Of a stretch of 64,000 nt of DNA, positions 61,901 through 64,000 are shown in pieces (the stretch's first letter is position 1; each line of letters begins with the position of its first letter). Source of the stretch: Gymnogyps californianus (lineage: Eukaryota; Chordata; Aves; Accipitriformes; Cathartidae). The DNA lies in NCBI RefSeq assembly GCF_018139145.2, contig NC_059477.1:28251502-28315501 (forward strand). Reading direction: 5' to 3'. Made by a program: the position numbers and the translations under genes. The notes beneath the pieces were generated by a model, which saw nothing but the letters and a program-made list of their open reading frames with translations, searched no databases and was not told the origin of the DNA.

Positions 61901-64000
61901 GCCACTATCCACCTGCATATAAGTCTACCATTTGAAAAATCTATTTTGGGAGCCAGATCTCAAGATATAAGGCTTCTGACGATTATGTATTTAAAAAAGG
62001 TCTACTGAAATCTTCTAAAGCATATTTGCCATTCTCAAATAGGGAGATAAAAAAGCACAATTATTTATTAACTATACCACTGCAGAGATGAGCTTTGCAA
62101 AAGCACGTAAACTGGGCGGTTGTGAAATCCTCTTTGATTTAAAAGTAAGAAAAAGCTATGCACAGCTTCACTGCTTAGCTGTATTGTTGATATGCTCCTG
62201 TCTCTGGAAGCTTTCATATTTTTTCTAGTTTGTCACTAAAACACTTGGACCTGGCTATCATAAGTGACTGGGAGAGGGGAGCCAGGGGTGGGATCCTGTC
62301 CACAATGGTGCCAATAGGAGACTCCAAGATAGGGTGCTACCACACACACAGACAGATGATCCCAACCTCCAGGGCTCCAACCTTTGTATTTTGCATCCCC
62401 ATTTATATTCTGCTTATTTTTCCACTAATTATTCAAATCCCATTTCAAACTCATGCTAACTTTTAAAATCACTGGCTAAGAAAAAATCCAAGCCAAAACT
62501 GTATGTAGCAGGGCTGCCTGGTGTCATTTTCTTGTCTTAAGTTTTCCTTATTTCTTTGTTTGTTATAGATCAATAAAGTTGTAAGACGAAATGCAGCAGA
62601 GTTATTCAAAAGCTGGTGGGAATCTACCGGGAGGTGCAGGTTGTCATCTCTCCGTGCAGTGCTGCTGGTGGCACAAAAACACAGCTTTCCCCAAAACGAC
62701 ATTGGTAAAAAAGGGTCAATAAATGCCATGCTCACCAGCCTGGAGGGAATCTCCTGCTTACTGGCCTATAATGCACATTAAAAGCTTTAACAGGCTTTAT
62801 GTAAATCTTAGTCCTCAGGTAAAATGTGTGAGTTGGGCTCTGGTTTATCCTTTCATGTGTGAGTTGCTGGCATACAGTGGGTAAATAGCCAAGGAGGAGA
62901 TATATCTCTGAAAGGACTGTACAGCCCCATTCCTGATTCAGTCCAGTGTTTAAGTCACTGTGATCCGAGCTTAGGCATCCTACTGCTGCGTGGGAGTAAC
63001 CAGAGGTTCACCAGATCATCAGAAATTACCTTACTTGTCTCCCGGGTGGCAAGAACCTGTGTTTATGGCAACACTCAGGATAGCAAACTAACAAGGACTG
63101 CATTTTTACAGTGAAGTTTAGAGCCTCAGTCAAAAATAATGGACCATAATATGCCAAACTGCCCATTGGTTCAGACAGAGGGTTGGCAGTAAAAATGCTT
63201 TCCAGTGTCCTGTGTACATCAGACCTATACACTAATAATCTCGTAAAAAAGAAACATATAATACTGAACATTCATAAAGTAGCTGAATAAAGGCCTTATC
63301 CACACCCATGGAAGTCAGTGGAAAAACTCCCCTCAATACCAGTGAGCTCTGAATCTTCAGCTGTGTCCCATGATATCACGAGGACAGCACACAGTGCTTG
63401 ATCCCAGAGACAGATGTGGTTTTCAGTAACGGTAACAATCATTTTTCAATTGCATCAAAGGTGCCAGGCCATAAAAATAAACAACTTGCACCAAAGCTGT
63501 AACACAGTTTAAAGCGAAAGGACTTCTCTGTTTCAATTATGGTACGTGGGTGGGTTACCTACTGCTAAAAGAGAAGGGTGTGAAAAATGGGGACTCTCAG
63601 CTTCCTTCCCTAACTGTGCCTCAGTATCTTTTCACAGCTCAGAGGACATCAGTTTTTCTTTTTGCTCCAGGTCACGCAAGGTTTAATGTTACGAGCCAGG
63701 CCTGGGACAGATGAAGTCAACAAATACACTGTTTTAATGGTGTCTTTCAGGGATTCCTTCTGAGAAATCCTGTATCTGCTCCCTATGGGCAATTCCTTAC
63801 CTAGATTTTATTCTGCCAAAGCCTATGATGAAGAACTAACTCTTCCACAGTGCTTCCTGCTCTATCTACTTGCTTTGTGTTACAAACTAAATAATGATGG
63901 CAGACCTTCCAAAGCTGGAGCATTTGTTCTCATCTTGCAGGGAACTCAGATAACTCTGAGTAACAACTGCTGTGTCATGACAACAGCAGCTGTATTCTTA
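58939..64000. other. Unique non-coding sequence with a homeodomain-core-rich block and T runs
   Basis: A block at about 59415-59510 carries TTTAATTAATTG and ACATTAGCTAATG and looks like a conserved non-coding element. T16 lies at 60811-60826. At about 63300-63360, CACCCATGGAAGTCAGTGG with AAACTCCCCTC resembles a widespread old amniote repeat built on GAAGTCAATGG / CCATTGACTTC, too short to name. No exon or RNA gene was recognised. Confidence 0.55.
60811..60826. repeat. T16 homopolymer
   Basis: An uninterrupted run of T followed by CTCTCC. No retrotransposon body could be seen beside it. Confidence 0.85.

Noticed and set aside
1..64000. CRISPR arrays, bacterial operons, riboswitches, prophage
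   Set aside because: The sequence is vertebrate nuclear DNA. No array of spaced direct repeats or densely packed long coding frames exists.
1..64000. tRNA, 5S, U6 and common miRNA genes
   Set aside because: I scanned by eye for B-box GGTTCRAATCC-type words and for well-known snRNA and miRNA seeds in context and found none convincing. A covariance-model search would be needed to exclude divergent ones.

Overview
The window looks like bird nuclear DNA, probably from a non-galliform (neoavian) species. The evidence is two related ERVL-type solo LTRs of a kind I associate with neoavian genomes, a 5'-truncated CR1 LINE end with an ATTCTAT tail, very sparse repeats overall, moderate AT richness, and several heavily decayed ancient amniote repeats (MIR-like CORE-SINEs, a CR1/L3-like LINE fossil, three MITE-like elements). 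The identification rests on pattern recognition only; no alignment was run.

I found no convincing protein-coding gene, exon, tRNA, rRNA, snRNA or miRNA gene on either strand. All long open frames look like chance frames with unremarkable composition and no recognisable domain, or they overlap repeats. The longest is 214 codons (24752-25396). The window is therefore best read as intergenic or deep-intronic sequence, that is, part of a gene desert or a large intron.

Layout. 1-4050: unique sequence. 4051-4656: solo LTR A with its target-site duplication. 4657-11339: unique sequence with a C11/A25 low-complexity patch near 6.4-6.5 kb. 11340-11457: CR1 3' end. 12383-12560: CT/C20 tract and a G-rich tract. 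14530-14745 and 19211-19390: MIR-like SINE fossils. 17944-18066: a short foldback element with terminal inverted repeats. 22046-22257: an ancient MITE. 24719-25396: the longest open frame, unassigned. 25397-40365: unique sequence with a (TTTA)n repeat. 40366-40542: a pogo/Tigger-like MITE. Near 42.98 kb: a CTCF-like motif. 44.3 and 50.2 kb: further MIR-like traces. 56645-57400: a CR1/L3-like reverse-transcriptase fossil. 58353-58938: solo LTR B, same orientation as LTR A and about 54 kb away. 58939-64000: unique sequence.

No genes are seen working together. The plausible functional content is regulatory: several short AT-rich blocks dense in TAATTA-type homeodomain cores, spaced across the window, plus the CTCF-like site. 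That would suit a developmental-gene desert, but it is inference. No new gene system was found. The most informative observations are the paired CpG-decay signatures in the two LTRs and the set of unusually legible ancient amniote transposon fossils.
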